Source of the DNA: CADCTB01 sp038214685
GTDB lineage: Bacteria; Actinomycetota; Acidimicrobiia; Acidimicrobiales; AC-14
NCBI GenBank assembly: GCA_038214685.1
Contig: JBBQRO010000001.1
Span: 1-64,000 of the forward strand
DNA: 64,000 bases
Direction of reading: 5' to 3'
The notes below the pieces were generated by a model, which had not been told where the DNA came from, made no database searches, and saw only the letters and a program-made list of their open reading frames with translations. Shown here one piece after another: positions 1 through 8,662 of this stretch. The position numbers and the translations under genes were made by a program. Numbering within the stretch: the first letter of the stretch is position 1; each line of letters starts with the position of its first letter.

Positions 1-38
1 CACTGTGCGGCGCGCCGAGCACAGCTGAGACGGACACG

Positions 39-1211
39 ATGTTCACCCGATCCGATCTCTCCGCCCTGATGTCGGCCGCCCCGCCGTTGGGAGTTTCGAT
101 CTTCCTGCCCACCCACATCCGCGGCAGCGAGATCCGCCAAGGCCCCATCCGACTCAAGAACCTCGCCGCCGAAGCCGTCGACGAGCTGGTGGCGACGGGA
201 ATGGGCAAGGCTGAGGCCGAGGCGTTTGTCGAACCGGCCACGGCGCTCGTCGACGACTACGCCTTCTGGCAGCACCAGAACCAGGGCCTGGCGGTGTTCC
301 TCGACGGCGACGCCGGCCGTTGGTTCAAGGTCCCCCTCGATCTGGACGAACACGTTGCCATCGGCCCCGGCTACCACGTAAAGCCCCTCCTGCCGATCCT
401 CTCCGCCGATGGTGCTTTCCTCGTGCTCACCATCACCGCCGACGAGGTGGCGCTGTTCGACGCCTCCCGATTCGCCATGGCCAAGATCGAGGCGACGAAC
501 CTTCCCGCCAAGATCGACGACGTCCCGGGAGAACCGGACTACGAGAACCTCTCACACGCCGGCCCGTCGGCACGGCCCCAGACCGGATCGACCGGCGCCA
601 CCACCGCACAGGTCTACGGCGATAGCCCCACCGAGTGGAACAAGGCCCGACTCGTCGACTTCGTCCGGCGGGTCGCCGCTGCGCTCGAGCAGCACGTGGC
701 CGACACCCCCGTCCCGGTGGTGTTGGTCGCCGACGCCCAGACCGGCGGCCACTTCCGGAAACTCACTACTCTCGGCTCTCACCTGGTGGGCGTCATCGAC
801 CGCAACCCTGCTTCGCTCGACCTCGCGGAGCTCCACGCCGAGGCCTACGCCATCATGCGGCCCCACCTCGACCAGTCCAAGAGCGACGCCGTCGGACGGT
901 TCGGGGCCCTCCACGGAGGCAACGATGCGCGAGCAGTCACCGACGTGGAAGCCGTCGCCAGGGCGGCATCGCAGGGCCGCATCGACACCCTCCTCCTCGC
1001 TGATGACGAAACGGCGGTGGGTCGCGACGACGAAACGACCGACACCCGCTTGACCGACACCCACTCGACTGACGACGCCTGCATGGCGAGTGGCGACGAC
1101 CACCTCGAGGCGGCCGCCATCGGGACCCTTCGTCACGGCGGTGCCGTTCACCTCCTGGCTCGCGAGGACATGCCCGAGGGCACGCTTGCGGCGGCGATCC
1201 TGCGCTTCTGA
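39..1211 (+). CDS. baeRF family 3 protein (bacterial archaeo-eukaryotic release factor-like)
   Basis: A 390-residue soluble protein with no signal peptide or membrane segment. Its overall pattern (N-terminal SDLSALMSAAPPLGVSIFLPTH, then a phosphatase-like alpha/beta middle and a C-terminal L7Ae-like part ending in HGGAVHLL) matches the bacterial eRF1/Pelota-like family 3. These proteins are thought to act at the ribosome or in stress, but the biochemical role is not established. The ATG is preceded by GAGACGG. A low-complexity Asp/Thr-rich insert at about residues 325-350 is probably a disordered loop. The next gene is an MscS channel 241 bp downstream, so operon membership is doubtful. Family assignment is from recalled sequence pattern, not a search. 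Confidence 0.75.
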   Translation: MFTRSDLSALMSAAPPLGVSIFLPTHIRGSEIRQGPIRLKNLAAEAVDELVATGMGKAEAEAFVEPATALVDDYAFWQHQNQGLAVFLDGDAGRWFKVPLDLDEHVAIGPGYHVKPLLPILSADGAFLVLTITADEVALFDASRFAMAKIEATNLPAKIDDVPGEPDYENLSHAGPSARPQTGSTGATTAQVYGDSPTEWNKARLVDFVRRVAAALEQHVADTPVPVVLVADAQTGGHFRKLTTLGSHLVGVIDRNPASLDLAELHAEAYAIMRPHLDQSKSDAVGRFGALHGGNDARAVTDVEAVARAASQGRIDTLLLADDETAVGRDDETTDTRLTDTHSTDDACMASGDDHLEAAAIGTLRHGGAVHLLAREDMPEGTLAAAILRF

Positions 1212-1452
1212 GCAGGGTGCCGCCCCCCTCGGGTGTGTCGCTCAGGGGTCAGAGCGGCTGAACATCGAGCGGTTCGTGGTCAACCCACCCTCCCGAACGC
1301 TCTCGCCGTGTGCTCCATGGTTACGGGTGCCACCCGCCACGTCGTCGACATCTGCCGTCTCTACCACCACGTCGGCTCTTCAACCGGCGTGAACTTGGCA
1401 CCGGCCGGGTGAGCCCGGTTCCACGGCTCGCACGGAAGGGTAGGGGTACCTG
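1212..1452. other. intergenic region, nothing recognised
   Basis: No open frame here shows coding character. The last 25 bases are purine-rich (GGAAGGGTAGGGG) and may supply the ribosome binding site of the MscS gene. No clear terminator or palindrome was seen. Confidence 0.4.
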
Positions 1453-2466
1453 GTGCGAGCTCTGATCGTCGCGTCGGTGCTCCGCGCTCAAGGCTCCGAT
1501 GTCGAGGAGTTGCAGGAGTCGGCCACGGGAGCGTGGACGACGTTCCTGGAGTCGCTTCCGCGCGTGGGTGTTGCCATTGGCGTACTGCTTGCGTTCGTGG
1601 TCACAGGCCGGCTCTTACGCACCCTGGTGCGTCGCCGGCTGGTCCGCCACCGCACTCCCAGCTTCGCCCGCGTCTTCGCCAAGCTGACGTCGTCGGCCAT
1701 GACGGTCGTCGGGGTTCTGCTGGGAATGACGATCGTGTTTCCTTCGGTGCGGCCGGTCGACGTGCTCTCCGGGGCCGGTGTGCTGACGATCGCAGCCGGG
1801 TTTGCCTTCCAGGACATCCTTCAGAACCTCCTTGCGGGCATCCTCCTGCTGTTCCGTCAACCGTTCCGGGGCGGCGACCAGATCAAGGTCGGCGACGTGA
1901 CCGGCACCGTGGAGGAGATCAACATCCGCGAGACGGTGATCGTCACCTTCGACGGCCGCCGCGTCCTGATCCCGAACGCGAAGGTGTATACTGACGTGAT
2001 CCACGTGCAGACGGCTCACGAGACCATCCGATCGAGCTTCGTGGTCGGCATCGCCTATGAGGCCGACATGGCAGCCGCCCGCAGCATCGCAACCGAAGCG
2101 GTGGCACGCGTTGAAGGTGTCGTCTCGGACCCGCCGCCAGAGGCCCTGTACGTGGAGCTCGAGAGTTCAACGGTGAACCTCGACATACGGTTCTGGTCCG
2201 ACGCTCACCAACTCGAAATGCGCCGGACGCTGGACCGGGTGATCGAGGCGGTCAAGACGGCTTTCGATGCCCATGGCATCGAGATGCCGTCCCAGGTCAT
2301 CGCTCTCCAGGCGACCTCCAGCCTGGCAGCCGCGCTCCGTGGAGGCGAGATGACGCCCGGCGGCAGTGTCGCCAACGGACAGGCGCCGCCGACCTCCGCC
2401 GACGACCCAGCCCGCAGCGCCGACCAGTACCTGCCGGGGATTACTTCGCCCTCAACGGCCGGGTGA
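1453..2466 (+). CDS. MscS-family small-conductance mechanosensitive channel
   Basis: A 337-residue inner-membrane channel that opens under membrane tension to release solutes. A membrane helix lies near residues 35-52, a second near 75-95, and the pore-lining helix with Gly/Ala packing (GVLTIAAGFAFQDILQNL) near 105-125. The beta domain follows with the family motif QPFRGGDQIKVGDVTGTV and VLIPNAKVYTD. The C-terminal cytoplasmic alpha/beta domain runs to about residue 295, followed by a disordered tail rich in Pro, Ser and Ala. The GTG start follows AAGGGTAGGGG. It has three or fewer membrane helices, like the minimal MscS architecture. Confidence 0.93.
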   Translation: MRALIVASVLRAQGSDVEELQESATGAWTTFLESLPRVGVAIGVLLAFVVTGRLLRTLVRRRLVRHRTPSFARVFAKLTSSAMTVVGVLLGMTIVFPSVRPVDVLSGAGVLTIAAGFAFQDILQNLLAGILLLFRQPFRGGDQIKVGDVTGTVEEINIRETVIVTFDGRRVLIPNAKVYTDVIHVQTAHETIRSSFVVGIAYEADMAAARSIATEAVARVEGVVSDPPPEALYVELESSTVNLDIRFWSDAHQLEMRRTLDRVIEAVKTAFDAHGIEMPSQVIALQATSSLAAALRGGEMTPGGSVANGQAPPTSADDPARSADQYLPGITSPSTAG

Positions 2467-2524
2467 CGATCGCCCTCTATGAGTACCGCAACGACCGTTC
2501 TGCAGCCCGGATAAGGTGGAGAAC

Positions 2525-2638
2525 ATGAACGCCGCCGTCGACGAGCACTACTGGGACGTCTACCTCACTGCGTCGAGCGACAACGGGTCCACCGGGCGCC
2601 CAATACGCTCGAGCAGATGGGCAGCGACCGATGAATAG
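2525..2638 (+). CDS. small 37-residue ORF upstream of the PRC-barrel genes
   Basis: ATG is preceded by a good Shine-Dalgarno sequence (GGTGGAG, 4 nt before the start). The product is hydrophilic, begins MNAAVDEHYWDVYLTASSD and has no recognised family. Its stop overlaps the start of the next small ORF by 8 nt, which argues that it is translated as part of a coupled cascade. It could instead be a leader peptide. Coding status rests only on the ribosome binding site and the overlap. Confidence 0.4.
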   Translation: MNAAVDEHYWDVYLTASSDNGSTGRPIRSSRWAATDE

Positions 2639-2753
2639 CGCGGCGTGGGTGATCCTCGTCCTGGTGCTGCTTGTCGCCATCGTCGCCGCCGTGATTCTTC
2701 TCATCCGCCGCCGGCGCGGCGGCGGGATCATCGCCACCGGAGGAAAGTCGTGA
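2631..2753 (+). CDS. 40-residue single-pass membrane peptide
   Basis: The product begins MNSAAWVILVLVLLVAIVAA and continues with a hydrophobic stretch to about residue 25. It then has a positively charged stop-transfer motif (RRRRGGG) and a short cytoplasmic tail. The TGA stop overlaps the GTG start of the following PRC-barrel gene as GTGA. The last codons (GGA GGA AAG) double as that gene's ribosome binding site. It looks like a genuine small membrane protein, perhaps a membrane anchor or partner for the PRC-barrel proteins; that partnership is inference. Confidence 0.6.
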   Translation: MNSAAWVILVLVLLVAIVAAVILLIRRRRGGGIIATGGKS

Positions 2754-3310
2754 AGCTCCTGTTCCCCGCGTCGGCCATCATGGGCCTCCCCGTCGTGACC
2801 GTGTCCGGGGGGGAGGACGTCGCCGAGGTCCGAGACGTGATCTACAGCCCCGGGCTGGGCCACCTGGCCGGTCTCAGCCTCAACAAGCGGGGCTTCCTGT
2901 CCGGTCGGAGGAAGGATGTGCTCGCCGCGGCCGACATCTGCGCCATTGGGCGGGACGCGGTCATGGTTCGCGACGAGACCTGCCTTTCGTCCCCTGACGA
3001 CGCGCCGGCCGAGGTCGGGCATCCGGAGTCCAAACGCAACGTCGTCGGCGACGACGTCCTCACCGAGGGTGGCGTCAGCTTGGGAACGGTTCGAGACCTG
3101 GTTTTGCTTTCCGGCACCGCAGGAGAGGTCGTGGGCTACCAGATCAGCACCGCTGATGGCGGGGACGGGTACATCCCCCTCCCGGCACAGCTTGCCGTGT
3201 CGGGCTCCACACTCGTCGTCCCCGAGATCACCAAGGAGTTCGTGGTGCATGACCTCGTCAGTTTGAGCGCCGCGGTCGACGACTTCCGGGCCCAAATGGG
3301 GCCGGCATGA
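2750..3310 (+). CDS. PRC-barrel domain protein (two repeats)
   Basis: A 186-residue protein starting at GTG, chosen because GGAGGAA lies 5 nt upstream and the preceding small ORF ends in GTGA. Longer in-frame readings begin in junk sequence. Two PRC-barrel-like repeats are visible: residues 1-80 (GLPVVTVSGGEDVAEVRDVIY) and about 95-165 (GDDVLTEGGVSLGTVRDLVL). PRC-barrel folds occur in RimM, the photosynthetic reaction-centre H subunit and sporulation proteins. The substrate or partner here is unknown. The stop overlaps the next gene as ATGA, so the two PRC-like genes are almost certainly co-translated. Confidence 0.8.
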   Translation: MKLLFPASAIMGLPVVTVSGGEDVAEVRDVIYSPGLGHLAGLSLNKRGFLSGRRKDVLAAADICAIGRDAVMVRDETCLSSPDDAPAEVGHPESKRNVVGDDVLTEGGVSLGTVRDLVLLSGTAGEVVGYQISTADGGDGYIPLPAQLAVSGSTLVVPEITKEFVVHDLVSLSAAVDDFRAQMGPA

Positions 3311-3762
3311 GCGAGACATTCCACCAAGTGGTAGGGCGCAAAGTCGTCAGTCGGTCGAGCGCCCAAGAGCTCGGCACCGTGTCCGACTTCCTGTACGACG
3401 GCGTCCGGCGTTCGATCGCCGCCATCGTCCTCGGCCACGGCCGTAAAGCCCGAATCGTCGACTGGAAGAACGTCACCGGGTTCGGTGCCGATGCGGTGAT
3501 GGTCAGCGACGACGACGCGCTACGGGAGCCGGCCGACGAACGCGAGAGCCAGGCCTGCAGCGGCAAGCGCGGGTTGGTCGGCAAGCGGGCGCTGACCGAG
3601 ACCGGGAACGAGTTGGGGACGGTCGATGATGTCGTCTTCGATCCCGGTGACGGCCGGGTCCTTGCCCTGGTCGTCGCGGGGAGAGAGCGGCCAGCCGAAG
3701 GCCTGCTCGGTGCGGGCTCCTACGCCGCAGTGATGGAGGCCGAACAGGACCCCGTGACCTGA
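3307..3762 (+). CDS. second PRC-barrel-like protein
   Basis: A 151-residue paralogue of the preceding protein, with repeats at about residues 5-70 (VGRKVVSRSSAQELGTVSDFLYDG) and 85-140 (GLVGKRALTETGNELGTVDDVVFD). There is no signal peptide or membrane segment. The ATG overlaps the stop of the upstream gene by 4 nt. The repeated GxELGTVxDxxxD signature in both genes points to an ancient tandem duplication. Function is unknown; a role in membrane-surface or stress adaptation would fit the neighbours but is inference. Confidence 0.75.
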   Translation: MSETFHQVVGRKVVSRSSAQELGTVSDFLYDGVRRSIAAIVLGHGRKARIVDWKNVTGFGADAVMVSDDDALREPADERESQACSGKRGLVGKRALTETGNELGTVDDVVFDPGDGRVLALVVAGRERPAEGLLGAGSYAAVMEAEQDPVT

Positions 3763-4061
3763 ACGGATGTCATCGGCGAACCGGCGGATGTGTGGGGCCC
3801 GTCGTGCCCAGCACGGCGACGGTGACATGACCCCGAGAGTCGCCGACGACCGGCGGTGATCGCCACCCTCGCCGTGTGGTGCTCGGCGTCGGGGCCTGTT
3901 CGAGCGGCACGGCCCATGCAGCCAGATGCGGCGCCGGCGGCCAACGCAATCAGCGCAACGACCGGCCGCACCGCAGTGCCAGCCGTCGCCCTCCAGGACG
4001 CCTACGGGCGGACCTCGACGCTGTGCTCGTCGGGTAGCACCCCACCCTCTTCATCGGCACC
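3763..4061. other. non-coding stretch ahead of a gene relic
   Basis: No frame shows convincing coding character. The stretch may contain decayed 5' sequence of the YihY/BrkB relic that follows, but no conserved N-terminal membrane segment could be read in any of the three plus-strand frames. Confidence 0.4.
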
Positions 4062-4320
4062 TTGCAGCGGGTTGCTCACCAGCGACGCCCAGGAACGATC
4101 GATGCCGTCCGCCAACTGTTCACCGAGAAGCAGACCGGTCTGCTCGCCTTCAGCGCGCTGGCCGCAGTGTGGTCGACGGGGAGCCGGTTTGCGGCGCTGA
4201 TCCGGGCTCTCGGCCAGGTGACGCCACGGCATGGGCCTGGATCCGGGTACCCCTCCTGCTGGTCGTGCTCCTCCTGTGGGCGGCGACGGTGCTCACGTTG
4301 CCCCTGATCACGCGACCGCG
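4062..4320 (+). pseudogene. relic of a YihY/BrkB-family membrane protein gene
   Basis: One frame (4062 to about 4220) reads GLLAFSALAAVWSTGSRFAA then LIRALGQ. This matches the conserved core of YihY/UPF0761 (BrkB) inner-membrane proteins, which have a GLLSFG..WSAS..FAALIRALN pattern. After that the similarity jumps to another frame (about 4218-4320), where a hydrophobic helix of the same family can be read (WAWIRVPLLLVVLLLW). At least one frameshift, plus missing N- and C-terminal membrane segments, indicate a decayed gene. A run of intergenic sequence then leads to the DUF2254 gene. Family recognition is from memory and moderate. Confidence 0.5.
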
Positions 4321-4397
4321 TGGCGTACCGATGCCGGCGGCGCCCGTTTACATCCCGCACCGGCGGGGCGCACGGCGGGCGCGGTGCAGAATGGACC

Positions 4398-5744
4398 GTG
4401 CACGTCCGTCTGAGCTCGCTGACCGAACGCTTTCGCGCCAGCCTCTTCTTCGTGCCGTTGATGTCGGTCGTGGCCGCGGTCGTCCTGGCCGAGGCCGGGA
4501 TCCTCGTCGACAGCCGGGTCGACCTGGACGGCGCCGACCTCCCCCTGGGCGTCGCCTCCACCGTCGAGAGCGCCCGGGCGGTGCTGAGTACCGTGGCCGC
4601 CGCCACCATCACCTTCGCCGGAATCGCCTTCTCCGTGTCGTTGCTTACCATCCAGCTCGCGTCCAGCCAGTACTCGCCGCGCGTCGTCCACACCCTCTTC
4701 CGGGACCCGTTCAACAAGCGGGTCATGGGGCTCGTGGTCGGCACCTTCACCTTCTGTCTCGTCGTGCTTCGCTCCGTGCGCTCCTCGCTCGAACAGGACG
4801 GGACGCCGGTGATCCCCAACCTGTCGGTGGCCGTGGCCGTGGTCCTGGGCGTGGCGGCCATCCTCGCCCTCGTCGCCTTCATCGACCACAGCGCCCACAC
4901 GATGGACGTCAGCGAGATCCTGGAGCGGGTGAGCACCGAGGCGTTGGGTCATATTCGCCGCGGGTGGCCGCTCGAGGCGCCTGCGATGGCGGCGCGCCGC
5001 GTCGACGGCCGTCCCAGCCATGTCGTGCGCTTCGACCGGACAGGTTGGGTCCAGCAGATCGACACGGACGCGATGCTGGAGTGCGCGATGCCCGGGGGAG
5101 TCATCCGCGTGCGCTCCCATCCCGGCCGCTACGCCGTCGCCGGGACCCCGATCTGCGCCATCGTGCCACGCCCCGATGATCCGGAAGCGACGGAACGCCG
5201 GATCCGCGCCGCGGTGGTCATCGACGCCACCAGGACGATGCAGCAGGACGCTCCCTACGGGCTGCGCCAACTCGTCGACGTGGCCGTCAAGGCGCTCTCC
5301 CCCGGCGTGAACGACCCAACGACGGCCCAGGACGCCATCTTCCACGTTGCTTCCGTTCTCGTCGAGCTCCTTCGCCGCAACCCCCCGCCCGCGGTACGTG
5401 ACGGCGACGACGGGCGACAGATCGTCCTCGACCACCAGTACACCCACGACGACGTGGTTGCGCTCGCCTTCGACGAGGTGCGTCTCGCCGCCGCCGGCCT
5501 GCCCACGGTCTGCGTCTACCTGCTGGAGGCCATGGCGCTGATCCACGAATCGTTGGCTGACGCCGGCCTCTCGGCGCAGGCCGACTTGGTGGCGGCGCAG
5601 GCCGGGCTGGTGGTCGCCGGCTGTGCGGCCGCCGACGTACTGCCGGTCGACCTTGAGCACGTCCGGGCTGCCCATGGCAAGCGGTTCGGCGCCGCCGGCG
5701 ACGGAGTAGCGGTGGCAACCGACGCCGGCTTCCCCCTCGTGTAA
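4398..5744 (+). CDS. DUF2254 family predicted membrane protein
   Basis: A 448-residue protein. The N-terminal third carries about four membrane helices (FFVPLMSVVAAVVLAEAGIL; VLSTVAAATITFAGIAFSVS; GLVVGTFTFCLVVLRS; VAVAVVLGVAAILALVAFI), followed by a large soluble domain. The phrase SSQYSPRVVHTLFRD between helices 2 and 3 and PGVNDPTTA in the soluble part are typical of DUF2254. Function is unknown. The GTG start (VHVRLSSLTERF) is chosen because upstream codons lack family similarity. The gene converges with the methyltransferase gene, leaving 171 bp in which nothing was recognised. Confidence 0.85.
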   Translation: MHVRLSSLTERFRASLFFVPLMSVVAAVVLAEAGILVDSRVDLDGADLPLGVASTVESARAVLSTVAAATITFAGIAFSVSLLTIQLASSQYSPRVVHTLFRDPFNKRVMGLVVGTFTFCLVVLRSVRSSLEQDGTPVIPNLSVAVAVVLGVAAILALVAFIDHSAHTMDVSEILERVSTEALGHIRRGWPLEAPAMAARRVDGRPSHVVRFDRTGWVQQIDTDAMLECAMPGGVIRVRSHPGRYAVAGTPICAIVPRPDDPEATERRIRAAVVIDATRTMQQDAPYGLRQLVDVAVKALSPGVNDPTTAQDAIFHVASVLVELLRRNPPPAVRDGDDGRQIVLDHQYTHDDVVALAFDEVRLAAAGLPTVCVYLLEAMALIHESLADAGLSAQADLVAAQAGLVVAGCAAADVLPVDLEHVRAAHGKRFGAAGDGVAVATDAGFPLV

Positions 5745-5915
5745 GCACCGTGGGTGAGGCTTCGCTGGTCCTTGCGATCACCGACGCGCCGCCAGCAGGC
5801 CGGCGCCGAGGGGCGCTGATCAGGGCCAGCAGCGCGATTGGGCGAGGTCCGGTCCCGCAGCCCGTCTGGGTGCTGGTGAGGGGGGTCCGACAGCGTGCTC
5901 GACGGGCGCAGACCG

Positions 5916-6758
5916 TCAGCTCGACGCCCCTCCCGGCCACCACAGGGCGACCACCCGGTGCTCGGCGGGCTCCCGCTCACGGAGGTACTGCTCGATCTCC
6001 GGATCGCGATCGGGCCCGACGTAGAGCCGCCGCCGGGCCATCGCCACCAGTTCGGGTGTGACCTCCTGGACGCGAGGCGCCAGAACGAGGTCTTCGCGCT
6101 TCACGTCGAGGCCCATGGCCACCAGGACGTCGAGAACCTGGTCGGCCACGGGCCAGTCCGGCCGGTCGAGGCCGTGCACGATCTTCCACAGCGGGTTGAG
6201 TGCTGCCAGTGGTGAGCGGGCGGACATCTCAAGCACCCCGCGATGGCGGGCCCGAGCGGTCATGGCGTCGATGAAGTCTTCGATCTCAGCCATGCGGTAG
6301 ACGGCGTGATGGCAGACGGCCACATCGGCCGGCTCGACCTCGCCGGCCACCTCGGGCCACGTTCCCAGGACGGATAGCGTCGCCACCCCTGCGGTGCGGG
6401 CGCTCTCCTTGAAGGACTCCAGCATGCCCGCCAGGGGGTCCACACCGACGATCAAACCGGCCTTGTCGGCCAGGCCCAGGCTGGACGCGCCGCCGCCCAC
6501 GCCGATGTCGAGGACCGACCCGCCGACCGGGAGAGCCTCGAGCGCGACCCGACGGGATGGTCGCACCGGTTGCGCAGCGTCCTCGTCGGGGCGCCACCGG
6601 AACCTGGCCGGTTCGAGCGTCGGTTCCGGTTCGGGGGCGTTGGCGACGATGGTCGGGGGCACCGCCGATTGCAGCAGCGCGCTCCTCCATGCATCGCCCG
6701 GCCGTGCACTGACTGCTCCAGCTGGCGTGTCGACGGTCATGGTCGGAGTTTGTTCCAT
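5916..6758 (-). CDS. class I SAM-dependent methyltransferase
   Basis: A 280-residue protein with a Rossmann methyltransferase core: motif I VLDIGVGGGASSLGLA near residue 80, acidic end of strand 2 GVDPLAG, and ADVAVCHHAVYRMAEI as the post-motif segment. The C-terminal part is a helical extension ending in VVALWWPGG. The substrate is unknown. The ATG giving MEQTPTM is chosen; an ATG six codons later is equally possible, and upstream codons are non-conserved and run toward the divergent ABC gene. No Shine-Dalgarno sequence is evident. Confidence 0.8.
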   Translation of the reverse strand: MEQTPTMTVDTPAGAVSARPGDAWRSALLQSAVPPTIVANAPEPEPTLEPARFRWRPDEDAAQPVRPSRRVALEALPVGGSVLDIGVGGGASSLGLADKAGLIVGVDPLAGMLESFKESARTAGVATLSVLGTWPEVAGEVEPADVAVCHHAVYRMAEIEDFIDAMTARARHRGVLEMSARSPLAALNPLWKIVHGLDRPDWPVADQVLDVLVAMGLDVKREDLVLAPRVQEVTPELVAMARRRLYVGPDRDPEIEQYLREREPAEHRVVALWWPGGASS

Positions 6759-6874
6759 CGGGCCGAGCCACACTTGCGGCTGTTCTCTTGTAGTGGCGGC
6801 TTGGTCGACACGCCGAGTATCACCTCGGTGAGTTGACGACCCCAGCTGCCCGGTCGACGTGACAGGGTGTCGCG

Positions 6875-7891
6875 GTGAGCTCAAGCCCGGCCATCGAGGT
6901 GCACGAGCTGATTCGGTACTTCGCCGGCGGTGTGAAGGCACTCGACGGTGTCACCTTCACCGTAGAGCAGGGTGAGGTCTTCGGGTACCTCGGCCGCAAC
7001 GGCGCCGGGAAGTCAACCACCGTTCGCATCCTCACCACCCTCCTGCGGCCGACGTCGGGCACGGCGATGGTGCTCGGCCACGATGTCGTCTCCGCACCCG
7101 GAGCGGTCCGCAAGGTGTTCGGCGCCGCGTTGCAGGACGCCGCGCTCGACGAGCTGATGACCGGCCGGGAGCACCTGGAGATGGCCGCCCGCCTCGCCGG
7201 GCTGGGCAAGGCCGGGTCGGTCGAGCGGGCCGCCGAGCTGTTGGAGAGCTTCGGTCTGCGGGTGGCTGCCGATCGCATCGCCGCCGGCTACTCCGGAGGT
7301 ATGCGCCGCCGGCTCGACGTGGCCATGGCCATGGTCCGCCGCCCCGACGTGCTGTTCCTCGACGAGCCGACCACCGGCCTCGATCCCCAGGGCCGCCGGG
7401 CCGTGTGGGACCTGGTGCGCGACCTGCGCGACACCGGCTCCACCGTCTTCCTCACCACCCAGTACTTGGCCGAGGCCGACGAGTTGTCGGGGCGGGTGGC
7501 GGTTGTCCACGAGGGCCGGATCGCCGCCATTGGGACGTCGCAGGAGCTCAAGGCCCGCCTGGGGACGACGACGGTCCGGGTGCGGGTGGCAAACGACGGC
7601 GACGAGGGGCGTATCCGCGCTGCCGTCGCCCCGGACGCGGTGGACCCTTACGGCGAGCGCTGGCTGGAGATCACCGTCGGGGGCGGGGAGGCCGCGGTGC
7701 CGGCGGTGATCGGACGGGTGGTCGGTGCCGGCGCGCAGGTCGATCGGCTGAGCATTCATCCGCCGAGCCTGGAGGACGTGTTCGTGGGCCTCACGGGTAC
7801 CCAGATCGAAGCCTCGGCTGGTGGCAGCGACAACGGCAAGATCACCGCAGTCCGTCGCGGCTTGGGCGTCCCGACCGGGCCCGGGCGGTGA
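6875..7891 (+). CDS. ABC transporter ATP-binding protein, DrrA-like
   Basis: A 338-residue ATPase with Walker A GRNGAGKST (residues 40-48), ABC signature YSGGMRRRLD (139-148) and Walker B VLFLDEPTTGLDP (159-171). The H-loop region is TTQYLAEADELSG. The long C-terminal domain after residue 220 is characteristic of the daunorubicin-resistance (DrrA) subfamily that exports drugs, lipids or other hydrophobic molecules. Its stop overlaps the permease start as GTGA, so the two form one exporter. The substrate cannot be told from sequence. Confidence 0.93.
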   Translation: MSSSPAIEVHELIRYFAGGVKALDGVTFTVEQGEVFGYLGRNGAGKSTTVRILTTLLRPTSGTAMVLGHDVVSAPGAVRKVFGAALQDAALDELMTGREHLEMAARLAGLGKAGSVERAAELLESFGLRVAADRIAAGYSGGMRRRLDVAMAMVRRPDVLFLDEPTTGLDPQGRRAVWDLVRDLRDTGSTVFLTTQYLAEADELSGRVAVVHEGRIAAIGTSQELKARLGTTTVRVRVANDGDEGRIRAAVAPDAVDPYGERWLEITVGGGEAAVPAVIGRVVGAGAQVDRLSIHPPSLEDVFVGLTGTQIEASAGGSDNGKITAVRRGLGVPTGPGR

Positions 7892-8661
7892 GCCTGTTCG
7901 GACAGCTTCGCCTGCTGCTGTTCCGGAGCCTGCGCGAAGGCGGCCGCAACCCGGTGTTGGCCTATGCCCTGCCCATCATCATCCCGCTGGCCGTACTGGT
8001 GCTGGTGGCCAAGACGCTCTACCGGGTCACCGACCTTCCCGGATTTCCCACCGACAACTACGCCGAGTGGATGACGCCGGCCATCATCATGCTGACCGCC
8101 ATGACCGGCGTGGGCTACGCAGCCACCAGCCTGGTCATCGACATCCAGTCGGGGTTCCTCGACCGCCTTCGATTGCTCGACGTCCGCCCGCCGGCGCTGC
8201 TGTTGAGCCGCGTGCTGTTCGACGTCGTCCGGGTGGTGCCCGCCGGCGCGGTCCTGCTCGTCGCCGGGCTCCTGCTGGGCACCGATCTGAATGAGGGCGT
8301 CGTCGGTGTCGTGGCGCTCTTCGGGCTGCTCGTCTTGTGGGCCGCGGCCTACGGCGGGCTGTACTTCGTCGTCGCCCTGACCACCCGCAACGCCCAGGCC
8401 CCTCTTGCCCTCGCCCCGCTTTTCCTGCCCCTCCAGTTCCTCTCCACCCAGTTCGTGCCCCGGTCGCTGCTGCCCGGCTGGGTGCAGGGCGTCTCGGCGT
8501 GGAACCCATTCACGTACATGGTCGACGCCAGCCGGGCCATGACCACCGGGCCGCTGACCCTGGCCCCGGTGGCCAAGGCGGTGGCCGTCGCCCTGGTCAT
8601 GCTGGTGGTGACCCAGGGCCTCAGTCTGCGGGCCTACAAGCGGGCGGTCGGCGGTTCCTGA
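7888..8661 (+). CDS. ABC-2 type transporter permease, DrrB-like
   Basis: A 257-residue integral membrane protein with about six helices, including VLAYALPIIIPLAVLVLVAK, AVLLVAGLLLGTDL, LFGLLVLWAAAYGGLYFVVA and a last helix VAKAVAVALVMLVV. The ABC-2 permease hallmark FLPLQFLSTQFVPRSLLPGW followed by NPFTYMVDASR lies before the last helix. The GTG start overlaps the ATPase stop by 4 nt. It ends one base before the end of the convergent hypothetical gene. Confidence 0.9.
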   Translation: MSLFGQLRLLLFRSLREGGRNPVLAYALPIIIPLAVLVLVAKTLYRVTDLPGFPTDNYAEWMTPAIIMLTAMTGVGYAATSLVIDIQSGFLDRLRLLDVRPPALLLSRVLFDVVRVVPAGAVLLVAGLLLGTDLNEGVVGVVALFGLLVLWAAAYGGLYFVVALTTRNAQAPLALAPLFLPLQFLSTQFVPRSLLPGWVQGVSAWNPFTYMVDASRAMTTGPLTLAPVAKAVAVALVMLVVTQGLSLRAYKRAVGGS

Positions 8662-8662
8662 C

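Noticed and set aside
3926..5179. 417-codon plus-strand frame across the DUF2254 region
   Set aside because: Arg/Pro-rich after position 4330 and overlaps the clearly coding DUF2254 frame. Only its short hydrophobic part (4218-4320) was used, as evidence for the YihY relic.
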